Position numbers and translations under genes: made by a program. The notes under the pieces are model-generated. The model saw only the letters and a list, made by a program, of their open reading frames with translations. It was not told where the DNA came from and did no database searches. This document shows positions 27,808 through 37,432 of a stretch of 64,000 bases of DNA, one piece after another (position 1 is the first letter of the stretch; each line of letters begins with the position of its first letter). Source of the DNA: Prescottella equi (GTDB taxonomy: Bacteria; Actinomycetota; Actinomycetes; Mycobacteriales; Mycobacteriaceae); the NCBI RefSeq assembly GCF_002094305.1, contig NZ_LWTX01000001.1:496001-560000 (forward strand), written 5' to 3'.

Positions 27808-29457
27808 GTGCTCGAGGTCCTGGAGGCGGTCGACGGCTCCGCTCTGTACCGATGGGCCGACGCGTGCGTCACCGGCATCGAGAAGCGCTGCGACGAGATC
27901 AACGATCTCAATGTCTTCCCCGTCCCGGACGCGGACACCGGAACGAATCTGCTCGCAACGATGCGCGCAGCGGTCCGGGCCGCCGCACCACTGTCCGCGG
28001 ACGGGCGCGGGGCCGACGCGTCCGCCGTGGCCCGGGCGCTCGCGCGCGGGGCGGTGACGGGCGCGCGCGGAAACTCGGGTGCGATTCTCTCCCAGGTGCT
28101 GCGGGGGGTCGCCGAGTCCACGAAGTCGGACAGGCTCGACGCCGACACCTTCCGTTCGGCGCTGCGGCACGCATCGGATCTGGCTCTCGAGGCTGTCAGC
28201 GTCCCGATGGAGGGAACCATCGTCACGGTGCTCGCGGCCGCCGCCGACGCGGTGGCCGCGGAGGCCGCGGGCGCTCCGCTTGCGCGGCTGTCGGCGGTGG
28301 CCGCGGATGCGGCGGCCGAGGCGCTGCTCCGGACTCCGTCGCAGCTCGCCGTGCTCGGTGCGGCCGGCGTGGTCGACGCCGGTGGCCGGGGTCTGGTCGT
28401 CATCCTCGACGCCCTGGTCGAGGTGATCTGCGGTGTGCCCCCGGCTCGGGAGGCCTTCCTGGCGCCGGCCGGCGAGGGTGCGGCGACCGGCGCGGAGCAC
28501 GTGTGCGGCCCCGCGCACCTCGGCCACGAGGTCGCCGGCCAGGACTACGAGGTGATGTACCTCGTCGCCGAATCGGACGAGGCACGCATCGCGGATCTGC
28601 GTGGTCGGCTCTGTTCCCTGGGGGATTCCGTCGTGATCGTCGGTGACGGTTCGGACGAGATGCCCACGTGGTCGGTCCACGTGCACTGCAGCGACGCGGG
28701 AGCCGCCGTCGAGGCCGGACTCGAGGCCGGGCGCCTGCACAGCGTTCGCATCACGTGTTTCGTGCTCGACGCTGCCCGCGCCGACGTCCCGGACCCCGCC
28801 ACCCCACGCGCGGTGCTGTCCGTGGTGGAGGGGCCGGGCGCGGCGGAACTGTTCGAGCAGGAGGGCGCGCGGGTACTGCGGTCCGACGGCGCCGTCACCC
28901 CCGAGCAGTTGCTCGCGGCCATCCGGGGCACCGGCCGCCGCGAGGTCGTGGTGCTGCCGAACGGCGCGTTGCCGGCCCAGGACCTGATCGCGGTGGGCGC
29001 GCGGGCCCGCGCCGATGCGCGCGACGTCGTCTTCCTGCCCAGCTCGTCGATGGTGCAGGCACTCGCGGCGCTCGCCGTGCACGACGCCGAGCGGCTGGCG
29101 GTCGACGACGCGTTCGCGATGTCGGAAGCGGCGGCGGCCACCCGCTGGGGTTCGCTTCGGGTCGCGGAGGAACGCGCCCTCACCTACGTCGGGACGTGCG
29201 AACCGGGGGACGGACTGGGCCTCGTCGGGCACGAGGTCGTGGTGATCGAACGGGACGTCGTGGCCGCCGGATGCCGGCTCGTCGACCTCGTTCTGGGGGC
29301 CGGCGGCGAGCTCGTGACGGTGCTCCTGGGTGCGCAGGCGAGCGAGGGTCTGGGGGAGCGGGTCGCGGACTACATCACGTCCCGCCATCCGGGGGTCGAG
29401 GTGATGGTCTACCGGGGTGGGCAGAGCCGCGATCTGTTGCAGTTCGGCGTCGAGTAG
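27808..29457 (+). CDS. DAK/DhaL-domain kinase-like protein (FakA/YloV type)
   Basis: A 549-residue protein. Residues about 8-200 form a DhaL domain with the Mg-ATP motif NVFPVPDADTGTNLLATMRA (three Asp residues) and ARGNSGAILSQVLRG. The C-terminal half is the DAK-associated domain found in FakA, the ATP-binding subunit of fatty-acid kinase, which works with a FakB fatty-acid-binding partner. No FakB is present in this window, so the role is a family inference. GTG 27808 has GGAGAGGA about 9 bases upstream. It is followed by recG after 40 bases, as in Gram-positive genomes generally. Confidence 0.88.
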   Translation: MLEVLEAVDGSALYRWADACVTGIEKRCDEINDLNVFPVPDADTGTNLLATMRAAVRAAAPLSADGRGADASAVARALARGAVTGARGNSGAILSQVLRGVAESTKSDRLDADTFRSALRHASDLALEAVSVPMEGTIVTVLAAAADAVAAEAAGAPLARLSAVAADAAAEALLRTPSQLAVLGAAGVVDAGGRGLVVILDALVEVICGVPPAREAFLAPAGEGAATGAEHVCGPAHLGHEVAGQDYEVMYLVAESDEARIADLRGRLCSLGDSVVIVGDGSDEMPTWSVHVHCSDAGAAVEAGLEAGRLHSVRITCFVLDAARADVPDPATPRAVLSVVEGPGAAELFEQEGARVLRSDGAVTPEQLLAAIRGTGRREVVVLPNGALPAQDLIAVGARARADARDVVFLPSSSMVQALAALAVHDAERLAVDDAFAMSEAAAATRWGSLRVAEERALTYVGTCEPGDGLGLVGHEVVVIERDVVAAGCRLVDLVLGAGGELVTVLLGAQASEGLGERVADYITSRHPGVEVMVYRGGQSRDLLQFGVE

Positions 29458-29497
29458 AAGGCGAGTCGATAGTGAGCACGGCGACGGGACACCCGAC

Positions 29498-31753
29498 ATG
29501 GCGACGCTGACGGATCGCCTCGACCACCTGCTGGGGGCGAAGACGGCCGACGCGCTCGTCGAGGCGTTCGACATCCGCACGGTCGAGGACCTGCTGCGGC
29601 ACTACCCCCACCGGTACGCCGCACAGGGGCGGGAACTGACGGAGAAGGAGCCGGAGGAGGGTTCGCACGTCACGATCATCGCCCGAGTCGTCAAGGCCGA
29701 CGTCGTGAACATGAAGAGCCGCCGCGGCCAGATGCTCAAGGTGGTGCTCGCGGCCGAGTCGCAGAGCGTCGACGTCACGTTCTTCAACCCGCACAAGGTC
29801 AAGCACGCTGTGCGTGTCGGTGTCCGGGCGATGTTCTCCGGCACCGTGAAGTACTTCCGCAACAAGTGGAGCCTGACGCATCCGAGCTACCTGATCCTGC
29901 CCGAGCCGGCGGAGGGCGAGGATCCGGTGGTGTCCATGGCACACGTGCAGGGGGCGGGTTCCCTCGTCGGAATGGCGCGCGCCACGCAGGATTCCGGTTC
30001 CGGCGTCGACATGTCGATCTTCGACCGCGAGCTGATCCCGCTGTACCCGGCGACGCGGGAGGTGGAGAGCTGGACGATCCTCCGTGGCGTGCGTCAGGTG
30101 CTCGATCAGCTCGACACAGTCGAGGATCCGCTGCCGGACGCGGTGCGTGGGGAACAAGGCTTGATCGGGCTCGACGAGGCCCTGCGCCTGGTGCACCTAC
30201 CCGAGACCCGCGACGACATCGGCCGTGCGCAGGAGCGTCTGCGATTCGACGAGGCGGCGGCACTGCAGTTGGTGCTCGCGCAGCGCCGACGGGACATCGC
30301 GGCGCGGGTGGCGCCGCAGTGCCCGCCGAAGCCGGACGGAATGGCTGCCGCATTCGACGAGATGCTGCCGTTCGAGCTCACCGAGGGGCAGAAGGAGGTG
30401 GCCGAGGAGATTTCGGCCGATCTCGCCCGCCGGCACCCGATGAACCGCCTGTTGCAGGGTGAGGTGGGTTCCGGCAAGACGATCGTGGCGCTCCGGGCGA
30501 TGCTGCAGGCCGTCGATGCCGGATACCAGTGCGCACTGCTCGCCCCCACGGAAGTGCTTGCGGCGCAGCATGCCCGGTCGCTGCGGGAGATGCTCGGGCC
30601 GCTCGGCGCTGCCGGTGAGCTGGGGGCCGTGGACGTGGCGACCAAGGTGACGCTCCTGACGGGGTCGATGTCGACCAAGGCGCGTCGGGCAGCGCTCCTG
30701 GACATCGTGACCGGTGATTCGGGGATCGTCATCGGCACACACGCGCTGATTCAGGACAACGTGGAGTTCTTCGACCTCGGCTTCGTCGTGGTCGACGAGC
30801 AGCACCGCTTCGGTGTCGAGCAGCGCGACGAGCTGCGCAAGCGAGCCAAGGAGGGGCTCAGCCCGCACCTGCTGGTGATGACCGCGACGCCGATTCCCCG
30901 CACGATCGCGATGACGGTGCTCGGCGATCTCGAGACGTCGACGCTGCGGCAGCTGCCGCAGGGGCGCGCGCCCATCGTGAGCAAGGTCGTGGCGGCACGG
31001 CAGACCCCGCAGTGGGTCGCCCGGGCGTGGGAGCGGATCCGGGAGGAGGTTGCCGACGGACGGCAGGCGTACGTGGTGTGCTCGCGGATCGGTGACGGCG
31101 ACAGCGATGCCGAACTGATCAAGGCCGGCAAGGAGCCGCCGGAGACGAAGTCGGCCGTCGATCTCTTCGACGAACTGCGGTCGGGGCCCATGCACGATCT
31201 GCGGCTCGGACTCTTGCACGGGCGGCTGCCGTCCGACGAGAAGGACGCGGTGATGCGCGACTTCACGGCCGGTGCGATCGACGTCCTCATCTGCACCACG
31301 GTGGTGGAGGTGGGTGTCAACGTCCCCAACGCGACCGTCATGGTGTTGGTCGACGCGGATCGGTTCGGCGTCAGCCAGCTTCATCAGCTGCGCGGCCGGG
31401 TGGGTCGAGGCAGCCATCAGGGACTGTGCATCCTCATCACCGACATGATGCCGGGGTCGCCGGCGTTCGAGCGGCTGACCGCCGTCGCCGGGACCAACGA
31501 CGGCTTCGAACTCGCCCAGCTCGATCTGCGCCAGCGTCGAGAGGGCGATGTCCTCGGCTCGGCCCAGTCGGGCAGCGCGACGACGTTGCGGTTGCTGTCC
31601 CTGCTCGAGCACGAGGACGTGATCGCGTCGGCGCAGGAGTTCGCCCGCGGTGTCGTCGACGACGACCCGGATCTGTCCCGCCACCCCGGTCTGGCGGCGA
31701 TGGTGGCGGCCGCGCTCGATTCCGAGAGGATCGAATTTCTGGAGAAGTCCTAG
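29498..31753 (+). CDS. recG: ATP-dependent DNA helicase RecG
   Basis: A 751-residue fork-reversal helicase. The N-terminal wedge/OB domain lies at about 60-150. The SF2 helicase core has Walker A LLQGEVGSGKTIVALRAM (near residue 322), the DEQH box VVDEQHRFGVEQRDELRKRA, MTATPIPRTIAMTVLGDLET, VEVGVNVPNATVMV and QLRGRVGRGSHQG. The C-terminus has the TRG-like motif LSRHPGL. I start at ATG 29498 (MATLTDRLDHLLG); the open frame extends to 29417 inside the upstream gene. RecG acts on stalled forks and Holliday junctions. Confidence 0.96.
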   Translation: MATLTDRLDHLLGAKTADALVEAFDIRTVEDLLRHYPHRYAAQGRELTEKEPEEGSHVTIIARVVKADVVNMKSRRGQMLKVVLAAESQSVDVTFFNPHKVKHAVRVGVRAMFSGTVKYFRNKWSLTHPSYLILPEPAEGEDPVVSMAHVQGAGSLVGMARATQDSGSGVDMSIFDRELIPLYPATREVESWTILRGVRQVLDQLDTVEDPLPDAVRGEQGLIGLDEALRLVHLPETRDDIGRAQERLRFDEAAALQLVLAQRRRDIAARVAPQCPPKPDGMAAAFDEMLPFELTEGQKEVAEEISADLARRHPMNRLLQGEVGSGKTIVALRAMLQAVDAGYQCALLAPTEVLAAQHARSLREMLGPLGAAGELGAVDVATKVTLLTGSMSTKARRAALLDIVTGDSGIVIGTHALIQDNVEFFDLGFVVVDEQHRFGVEQRDELRKRAKEGLSPHLLVMTATPIPRTIAMTVLGDLETSTLRQLPQGRAPIVSKVVAARQTPQWVARAWERIREEVADGRQAYVVCSRIGDGDSDAELIKAGKEPPETKSAVDLFDELRSGPMHDLRLGLLHGRLPSDEKDAVMRDFTAGAIDVLICTTVVEVGVNVPNATVMVLVDADRFGVSQLHQLRGRVGRGSHQGLCILITDMMPGSPAFERLTAVAGTNDGFELAQLDLRQRREGDVLGSAQSGSATTLRLLSLLEHEDVIASAQEFARGVVDDDPDLSRHPGLAAMVAAALDSERIEFLEKS

Positions 31754-31845
31754 AAGTTTCCGGGTGCCCTCCCGGCCCTCCGGATCCGGTGTCGGAGGCC
31801 GAGCACGGCCACCGAGTACGGCCTGTGCAGGGCACTTCTTCTCCG

Positions 31846-31855
31846 GTTTGCAAAC
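31846..31855. promoter_or_regulatory. Palindrome upstream of pyc
   Basis: GTTTGCAAAC is a perfect 10-base palindrome about 108 bases before pyc. TTTGCAAA is the core of RamB (acetate/C2 metabolism regulator) sites described in Corynebacterium, so an operator for central-carbon control is possible. This rests only on a short motif. Confidence 0.25.
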
Positions 31856-31949
31856 TTGCCAATTTCGCATGTCAGAGCAGCTGTTTGTGAAGCTTGCGAA
31901 GCGTTCCGCATCATGGGACGCCCCGCTCACGGCACGCCGCGCGGCAAGG

Positions 31950-31955
31950 TACTTT
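31950..31955 (+). promoter_or_regulatory. -10 element of pyc (leaderless)
   Basis: TACTTT ends 7 bases before ATG 31963, with no Shine-Dalgarno between. No clear -35. Predicts transcription starting at the A of the start codon. Confidence 0.5.
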
Positions 31956-31962
31956 GCTTCCC

Positions 31963-34900
31963 ATGTTCACCAAAGTCCTCGTCGCCAACCGCGGCGAAAT
32001 CGCCATCCGCGCGTTCCGTGCCGCCTACGAACTGGGTGCCGGGACCGTTGCGGTGTTCCCGTACGAAGACCGCAACTCGGTGCACCGCCTGAAGGCGGAC
32101 GAGGCGTACCAGATCGGTGAGGTCGGTCATCCGGTCCGCGCGTACCTCTCGGTCGAAGAGATCATTGCGGCGGCCGAGCGTGCCGGTGCGGACGCGATCT
32201 ACCCCGGCTACGGCTTCCTGTCCGAGAACCCGGACCTGGCCGCGGCGTGCGAAGCGAACGGCATCACGTTCGTGGGCCCGTCAGCCGAGGTACTCGAGCT
32301 GACCGGCAACAAGGCGCGTGCGATCGCGGCCGCGAAGGCAGCGGGCCTGCCGGTGCTGGCATCGTCGGAGCCCTCGTCGGACGTCGAGGCGTTGCTCGCG
32401 GCCTCCGAGGACATGGAGTTCCCCGTCTTCGTCAAGGCCGTCGCCGGCGGCGGCGGACGCGGTATGCGCCGGGTCGCCGAGCGTGCGCAACTGCGGGAGG
32501 CGATCGAGGCGGCCTCGCGAGAGGCCGAGTCGGCGTTCGGTGATCCGACGGTGTTCCTCGAACAGGCCGTCGTCGACCCGCGTCACATCGAGGTACAGAT
32601 CCTCGCCGACGGCGAGGGCAACGTCATCCACCTGTTCGAGCGCGACTGCTCGCTGCAGCGACGGCACCAGAAGGTGATCGAGCTCGCGCCGGCCCCCAAT
32701 CTCGATCCCGCACTGCGAGATCGGATCTGCGCCGACGCGGTCGCGTTCGCCAAGCAGATCGGTTACCGCTGCGCGGGCACGGTCGAGTTCCTCCTCGACA
32801 CCCGCGGCAACCACGTCTTCATCGAGATGAACCCGCGAATCCAGGTGGAGCACACGGTCACCGAGGAGATCACCGACGTCGATCTGGTGCAGGCGCAGCT
32901 GCGCATCGCGTCGGGCGAGACGCTGGCCGATCTCGGTCTGGCGCAGGACAAGATCACGATCCGCGGCGCCGCACTGCAGTGCCGCATCACGACCGAGGAC
33001 CCCGCCAACGGATTCCGCCCCGACACCGGTCGGATCACCGCGTACCGCACCCCGGGTGGCGCGGGCGTGCGCTTGGACGGCGGCGCGAACCTGGGCGCAG
33101 AGGTCGGCGCCCACTTCGACTCGATGCTCGTCAAGCTGACCTGCCGTGGTCGCGACCTCGAGGCCGCCGTCGCCCGCGCCCGCCGCGCCGTCACGGAGTT
33201 CCGCATCCGCGGTGTCTCCACGAACATCCCGTTCCTGCAGGCGGTTCTGGACGACCCCGACTTCCGTGCGGGACGCGTGACGACGTCGTTCATCGAGCAG
33301 CGGCCCGAGTTGCTGACGCTGCGCAGCTCGGCCGACCGTGGCACCAAGATCCTCAACTACCTGGCCGACGTGACGGTCAACAAGCCGCACGGCGAGCGTC
33401 CGACCGCGGTGTACCCGCACGACAAGCTCCCCAAGGTCGACCTCGGTGTCGCCCCGCCGGACGGGTCGCGCCAGAAGCTGCTCGCGCTCGGACCCGAGGG
33501 ATTCGCGAAGGCACTGCGCGAGCAGAAGGCGCTCGCGGTCACCGACACCACGTTCCGCGACGCGCACCAGTCGCTGCTCGCCACCCGGGTGCGCACGTCC
33601 GGACTGCTGGACGTCGCCGGTCACGTCGCGCGGATGACGCCCGAACTGCTCTCGATCGAGGCGTGGGGCGGAGCGACCTACGACGTGGCGCTGCGCTTCC
33701 TGCACGAGGATCCCTGGTACCGGCTCGCGGCGCTGCGCGAGGCCGTACCGAACATCAACCTGCAGATGCTGCTGCGCGGCCGTAACACCGTCGGCTACAC
33801 CCCGTACCCGGAGAAGGTCACCCGCGCGTTCGTGCAGGAGGCCGCCGACACCGGCATCGACATCTTCCGGATCTTCGACGCGCTCAACAACGTCGACCAG
33901 ATGCGTCCCGCGATCGAGGCGGTCCGCGAGACCGGCACCACGGTCGCCGAGGTCGCGATGTCGTACACCGGCGACCTGGCGAACCCGGACGAGAAGCTCT
34001 ACACCCTCGACTACTACCTGCGTCTGGCGGAGGAGATCGTCGAGGCGGGCGCCCACATCCTCGCGATCAAGGACATGGCCGGTCTGCTGCGTGCCCCCGC
34101 CGCCACCAAGCTCGTGACCGCACTGCGCTCCAACTTCGACCTGCCGGTGCATGTGCACACCCACGACACCCCCGGCGGCCAGCTCGCGACCTACCTCGCC
34201 GCGTGGCACGCCGGAGCGGACGCCGTCGACGGTGCCTCGGCGCCGCTGTCGGGCACCACCAGCCAGCCCGCGCTGTCGGCGATCGTCGCCGCCGCCGCGC
34301 ACAGCGAGTTCGACACCGGCATCGACCTGCAGGCCGTGTGCGATCTCGAGCCCTACTGGGAAGCGCTGCGAAAGGTGTACGCGCCGTTCGAGTCCGGCAT
34401 CCCCGCCCCCACCGGTCGCGTCTACACCCACGAGATTCCGGGCGGTCAGCTGTCGAACCTGCGTCAGCAGGCCATCGCCCTCGGTCTCGGCGACCGCTTC
34501 GAGGAGGTCGAGGCGAAGTACGCCGCCGCCGACCGGATGCTTGGCCGCCTGGTCAAGGTGACGCCGTCGTCGAAGGTGGTCGGCGACCTCGCGTTGCACC
34601 TCGTGGGATCGAACGTCCCCGCCGACGAATTCGCCTCGGATCCCGCCCGATTCGACATCCCGGATTCGGTGGTCGGGTTCCTGCGCGGCGAACTCGGCAC
34701 CCCTCCCGGCGGGTGGCCCGAGCCGTTCCGCAGCAAGGCGCTCGAGGGTCGCGGTGCCGCGAAGCCCGAGGTGCAGCTCACGCCCGAGGACGAGAAGGGA
34801 CTGTCCGGATCGTCCAAGGAACGGCAGGCCACCCTCAACCGGTTGATGTTCCCCGGCCCGGCGAGGGAGTTCGAGGAGCACCGCGACAAGTACGGCGACA

Positions 34901-35370
34901 CCTCGCAGCTGTCGGCCAACCAGTTCTTCTACGGCCTGCGCCGCGGCGAGGAACACCGGGTCAAGCTCGGCAAGGGCGTCGAGCTGCTCATCGGGCTCGA
35001 GGCGATCTCCGAACCCGACGAGCGCGGCTACCGCACCGTCATGTGCATCCTCAACGGCCAGTTGCGTCCGGTGTCGGTGCGCGACCGCTCCATCGCGAGC
35101 GAGGTGCCCGCGGCGGAGAAGGCCGACCGGAACAACCCCGGCCACGTCGCCGCCCCGTTCGCGGGTGCGGTCACCCTGGTCGTGACCGAGGGCCAGCAGG
35201 TCTCGGCCGGTGACACCGTTGCCACGATCGAGGCCATGAAGATGGAGGCCGCGATCACAGCGCCGCGCAGCGGTATCGTCTCGCGAGTTGCTATCGCCGG
35301 CGCCTCGCAGGTCGAGGGTGGCGATCTCCTGGCGGTCGTCTCGACGCGGGAGACAACCGGCAACGAGTGA
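31963..35370 (+). CDS. pyc: Pyruvate carboxylase
   Basis: A 1135-residue single-chain biotin enzyme making oxaloacetate from pyruvate, the main anaplerotic step. Biotin carboxylase (about 1-450) shows KVLVANRGEIAIRAFRAAYE, VKAVAGGGGRGMRRVAERAQ and IEMNPRIQVEHTVTEEITDV. The carboxyltransferase domain (about 530-800) shows TDTTFRDAHQSLLATRVRT and the metal region HVHTHDTPGG. The C-terminal biotinyl domain has EAMKMEA with the biotin Lys near 1092. ATG 31963 gives the normal length and sits behind a -10 hexamer. It is followed by rsmD after 27 bases. Confidence 0.97.
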   Translation: MFTKVLVANRGEIAIRAFRAAYELGAGTVAVFPYEDRNSVHRLKADEAYQIGEVGHPVRAYLSVEEIIAAAERAGADAIYPGYGFLSENPDLAAACEANGITFVGPSAEVLELTGNKARAIAAAKAAGLPVLASSEPSSDVEALLAASEDMEFPVFVKAVAGGGGRGMRRVAERAQLREAIEAASREAESAFGDPTVFLEQAVVDPRHIEVQILADGEGNVIHLFERDCSLQRRHQKVIELAPAPNLDPALRDRICADAVAFAKQIGYRCAGTVEFLLDTRGNHVFIEMNPRIQVEHTVTEEITDVDLVQAQLRIASGETLADLGLAQDKITIRGAALQCRITTEDPANGFRPDTGRITAYRTPGGAGVRLDGGANLGAEVGAHFDSMLVKLTCRGRDLEAAVARARRAVTEFRIRGVSTNIPFLQAVLDDPDFRAGRVTTSFIEQRPELLTLRSSADRGTKILNYLADVTVNKPHGERPTAVYPHDKLPKVDLGVAPPDGSRQKLLALGPEGFAKALREQKALAVTDTTFRDAHQSLLATRVRTSGLLDVAGHVARMTPELLSIEAWGGATYDVALRFLHEDPWYRLAALREAVPNINLQMLLRGRNTVGYTPYPEKVTRAFVQEAADTGIDIFRIFDALNNVDQMRPAIEAVRETGTTVAEVAMSYTGDLANPDEKLYTLDYYLRLAEEIVEAGAHILAIKDMAGLLRAPAATKLVTALRSNFDLPVHVHTHDTPGGQLATYLAAWHAGADAVDGASAPLSGTTSQPALSAIVAAAAHSEFDTGIDLQAVCDLEPYWEALRKVYAPFESGIPAPTGRVYTHEIPGGQLSNLRQQAIALGLGDRFEEVEAKYAAADRMLGRLVKVTPSSKVVGDLALHLVGSNVPADEFASDPARFDIPDSVVGFLRGELGTPPGGWPEPFRSKALEGRGAAKPEVQLTPEDEKGLSGSSKERQATLNRLMFPGPAREFEEHRDKYGDTSQLSANQFFYGLRRGEEHRVKLGKGVELLIGLEAISEPDERGYRTVMCILNGQLRPVSVRDRSIASEVPAAEKADRNNPGHVAAPFAGAVTLVVTEGQQVSAGDTVATIEAMKMEAAITAPRSGIVSRVAIAGASQVEGGDLLAVVSTRETTGNE

Positions 35371-35397
35371 CCGTGGGCGAGTGAACAGGACTGCAGT

Positions 35398-35964
35398 GTG
35401 ACAAGAATCGTCGCCGGCCGTGCCGGAGGCAGGCGTTTGAAGGTGCCCGCGAGCGGGACCCGCCCGACGTCCGAACGAGTCCGCGAGGCCCTGTTCAGTT
35501 CGCTCGACAGCCGCATCGACCTCGAGGGCGCCGCCGTGCTCGACCTGTACGCGGGTTCCGGCGCCCTCGGGCTCGAGGCGCTCTCGCGGGGCGCCGCTCA
35601 CGTGCTGCTGGTCGAGTCGGACGCGAAGGCCGCCGCCGTCGTCAAGCAGAACGTGGCGGCGGTCGGCCTGAGCGGTGCGGTCGTTCGCACGGCCCCCGTC
35701 GCAGCCGTCGTGGGCGGTGCGGCCGAGCGCGAATTCGACGTGGTGCTGGCCGATCCGCCGTACGCCGTGACAGAGGAGGCGGTGACCTCCGTGCTCTCTG
35801 ATCTCGTCGCGCACGGCTGGGTGGGGGAGGGCTCGATCGTGGTCGTCGAGCGCTCCTCCCGCTCGCCCGAGACCACGTGGCCCGACGGCATGCGCCCGGA
35901 GCGGACCAAGCGTTACGGCGAGACCCGGATCGAGGTCGCCACCTGCTACGGTCTGGACTCATGA
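35398..35964 (+). CDS. rsmD: 16S rRNA (guanine966-N2)-methyltransferase
   Basis: A 188-residue SAM-dependent RNA methyltransferase. Motifs are [33 protein letters not shown], the SAM motif [20 protein letters not shown] and the catalytic [13 protein letters not shown] 35398 was chosen over the overlapping GTG in another frame. It overlaps coaD by ATGA, so the pair is coupled, as in many bacteria. Confidence 0.95.
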   Translation: MTRIVAGRAGGRRLKVPASGTRPTSERVREALFSSLDSRIDLEGAAVLDLYAGSGALGLEALSRGAAHVLLVESDAKAAAVVKQNVAAVGLSGAVVRTAPVAAVVGGAAEREFDVVLADPPYAVTEEAVTSVLSDLVAHGWVGEGSIVVVERSSRSPETTWPDGMRPERTKRYGETRIEVATCYGLDS

Positions 35965-36455
35965 CTGGCGCCGTCTGCCCCGGATCCTTCGACCCCGTGA
36001 CCAATGGCCACCTCGACGTGATCGGACGTGCTGCGGCACTGTTCGACGAGGTGGTCGTCACCGTGATGATCAACAAGAGCAAGCGCGGTCTGTTCAGCGT
36101 CGAGGAACGCATCGAGATGCTCGAGGACGCCACCGGCGACCTGCCGAACGTGCGGGTCGCGTCGTGGCACGGGCTGCTGGTGGATTATGCCAAGTCGCAA
36201 GGGATCTCGGCGATCGTCAAGGGCCTGCGCGGTGCCAACGACTTCGACTACGAGCTGCAGATGGCGCAGATGAACCAGAAGCTGTCGGGAGTCGACACGC
36301 TCTTCATCCCCACCAACCCCACGTACAGCTACCTCTCCAGTTCGCTGGTCAAGGAGGTCGCGACGTTCGGTGGCGACGTGGCGGACATGGTCCCGGAGAA
36401 GGTGCACGCGCGGCTCGTGGCGCGGCTCGCCGAGCGGGCCCAGGAGAAGGGCTGA
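35961..36455 (+). CDS. coaD: Phosphopantetheine adenylyltransferase
   Basis: A 164-residue nucleotidyltransferase, the fourth step of coenzyme A synthesis. Start ATG 35961 gives [20 protein letters not shown], with the HxGH-type motif [26 protein letters not shown] and [18 protein letters not shown] follow. It is near the mycobacterial length (161). Its stop codon lies inside the following hairpin. Confidence 0.96.
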   Translation: MTGAVCPGSFDPVTNGHLDVIGRAAALFDEVVVTVMINKSKRGLFSVEERIEMLEDATGDLPNVRVASWHGLLVDYAKSQGISAIVKGLRGANDFDYELQMAQMNQKLSGVDTLFIPTNPTYSYLSSSLVKEVATFGGDVADMVPEKVHARLVARLAERAQEKG

Positions 36456-36480
36456 CGAAGGACTGACGAACTCCTTCGTC
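36454..36480. terminator. Hairpin terminator after coaD
   Basis: GACGAAGGA (36454-36462) pairs with TCCTTCGTC (36472-36480), 9 base pairs with a 9-base loop; it includes the end of the coaD stop codon. Confidence 0.5.
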
Positions 36481-36571
36481 CGACACACCGGCGCCGCGGC
36501 GGCGGGTGTGCGGGGTCTGGGGCAAACTGTCTTTCAGCACCAGCGATGGCATTCGACGATTGGGGTTGTGC

Positions 36572-37327
36572 GTGTACCGGGTATTCGAGGCACTCGACGA
36601 GCTTGTCGCGATCGTCGAGGAGGCGCGTGGAGTTCCGATGACCGCGGGGTGCGTCGTACCGCGTGGCGACGTCCTCGAACTGCTCGACGACGTCCGGGAT
36701 GCGATTCCCGGTGAACTCGACGACGCGCAGGACGTGCTCGATCATCGCGACAAGCTGGTCGGCGACGCCCGCCAGAGTTCCGAGCAGATGGTGACGACGG
36801 CCAACGCGCAGGCGCACCAGACGATCACCGAGGCTCGCGAGGACGCGGACCGAATTCTCGCCGACGCCAAGGCACAGGCCGATCGCATGGTCGCCGAGGC
36901 GCGCTCGCATGCCGAGCAGTTGGTCCACGAGGCACGCGCCGAGGCCGACGCGACGGTCGCCGAGGGTCAGCGCGAGTACGACTCGCTGACCGGGCGCGCG
37001 CGGGCCGAGTCGGACCGCATGATCGAGTCCGGCAAGGCCTCGTACGAGCGCTCCGTCGCGGACGGCATCGCCGAGCAGGAGCGACTGGTGTCGCAGGCCG
37101 AGGTGGTCCAGGCCGCCAACGCGGAGTCGGCGCGCGTGATCGACGCCGCCCATGCCGAGTCGGATCGACTGCGCTCGGAATGCGACCTGTACGTCGACAC
37201 CAAGCTCGCGGAGTTCGAGGACTTCCTGAACGGCACCATCCGGTCCGTGGGGCGTGGTCGCCAGCAGTTACGGACGGGGACCGGGGTGCCGGACTACGAC
37301 GCCGGCTACGGCGACCGCCGCCGCTAG
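36572..37327 (+). CDS. sepIVA: DivIVA-like septation protein SepIVA
   Basis: A 251-residue protein that is nearly all coiled coil. The N-terminus MYRVFEALDELVAIVEEARG, then VPMTAGCVVPRGDVLELLDD and AIPGELDDAQDVLDH, is almost identical to mycobacterial SepIVA (Rv2927c) as I recall it. The long repetitive Ala/Glu/Arg helix has 11-mer-like periods (ADRMVAEARSHAEQLVHEAR). SepIVA is needed for septation and polar growth. GTG 36572 is chosen by that homology. In M. tuberculosis the coaD-sepIVA junction is interrupted by dozens of genes including the PDIM locus; here they are neighbours. Confidence 0.93.
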   Translation: MYRVFEALDELVAIVEEARGVPMTAGCVVPRGDVLELLDDVRDAIPGELDDAQDVLDHRDKLVGDARQSSEQMVTTANAQAHQTITEAREDADRILADAKAQADRMVAEARSHAEQLVHEARAEADATVAEGQREYDSLTGRARAESDRMIESGKASYERSVADGIAEQERLVSQAEVVQAANAESARVIDAAHAESDRLRSECDLYVDTKLAEFEDFLNGTIRSVGRGRQQLRTGTGVPDYDAGYGDRRR

Positions 37328-37432
37328 AAGGCCCCGGATCGGCGGCCGATCGACTGCCGATTTCGCCTCTCCGGGTTACATCGCGTACCGTGGAGTGGTT
37401 GCCCTACCCTGTGCTTCCTGAAAGAGATTCCG

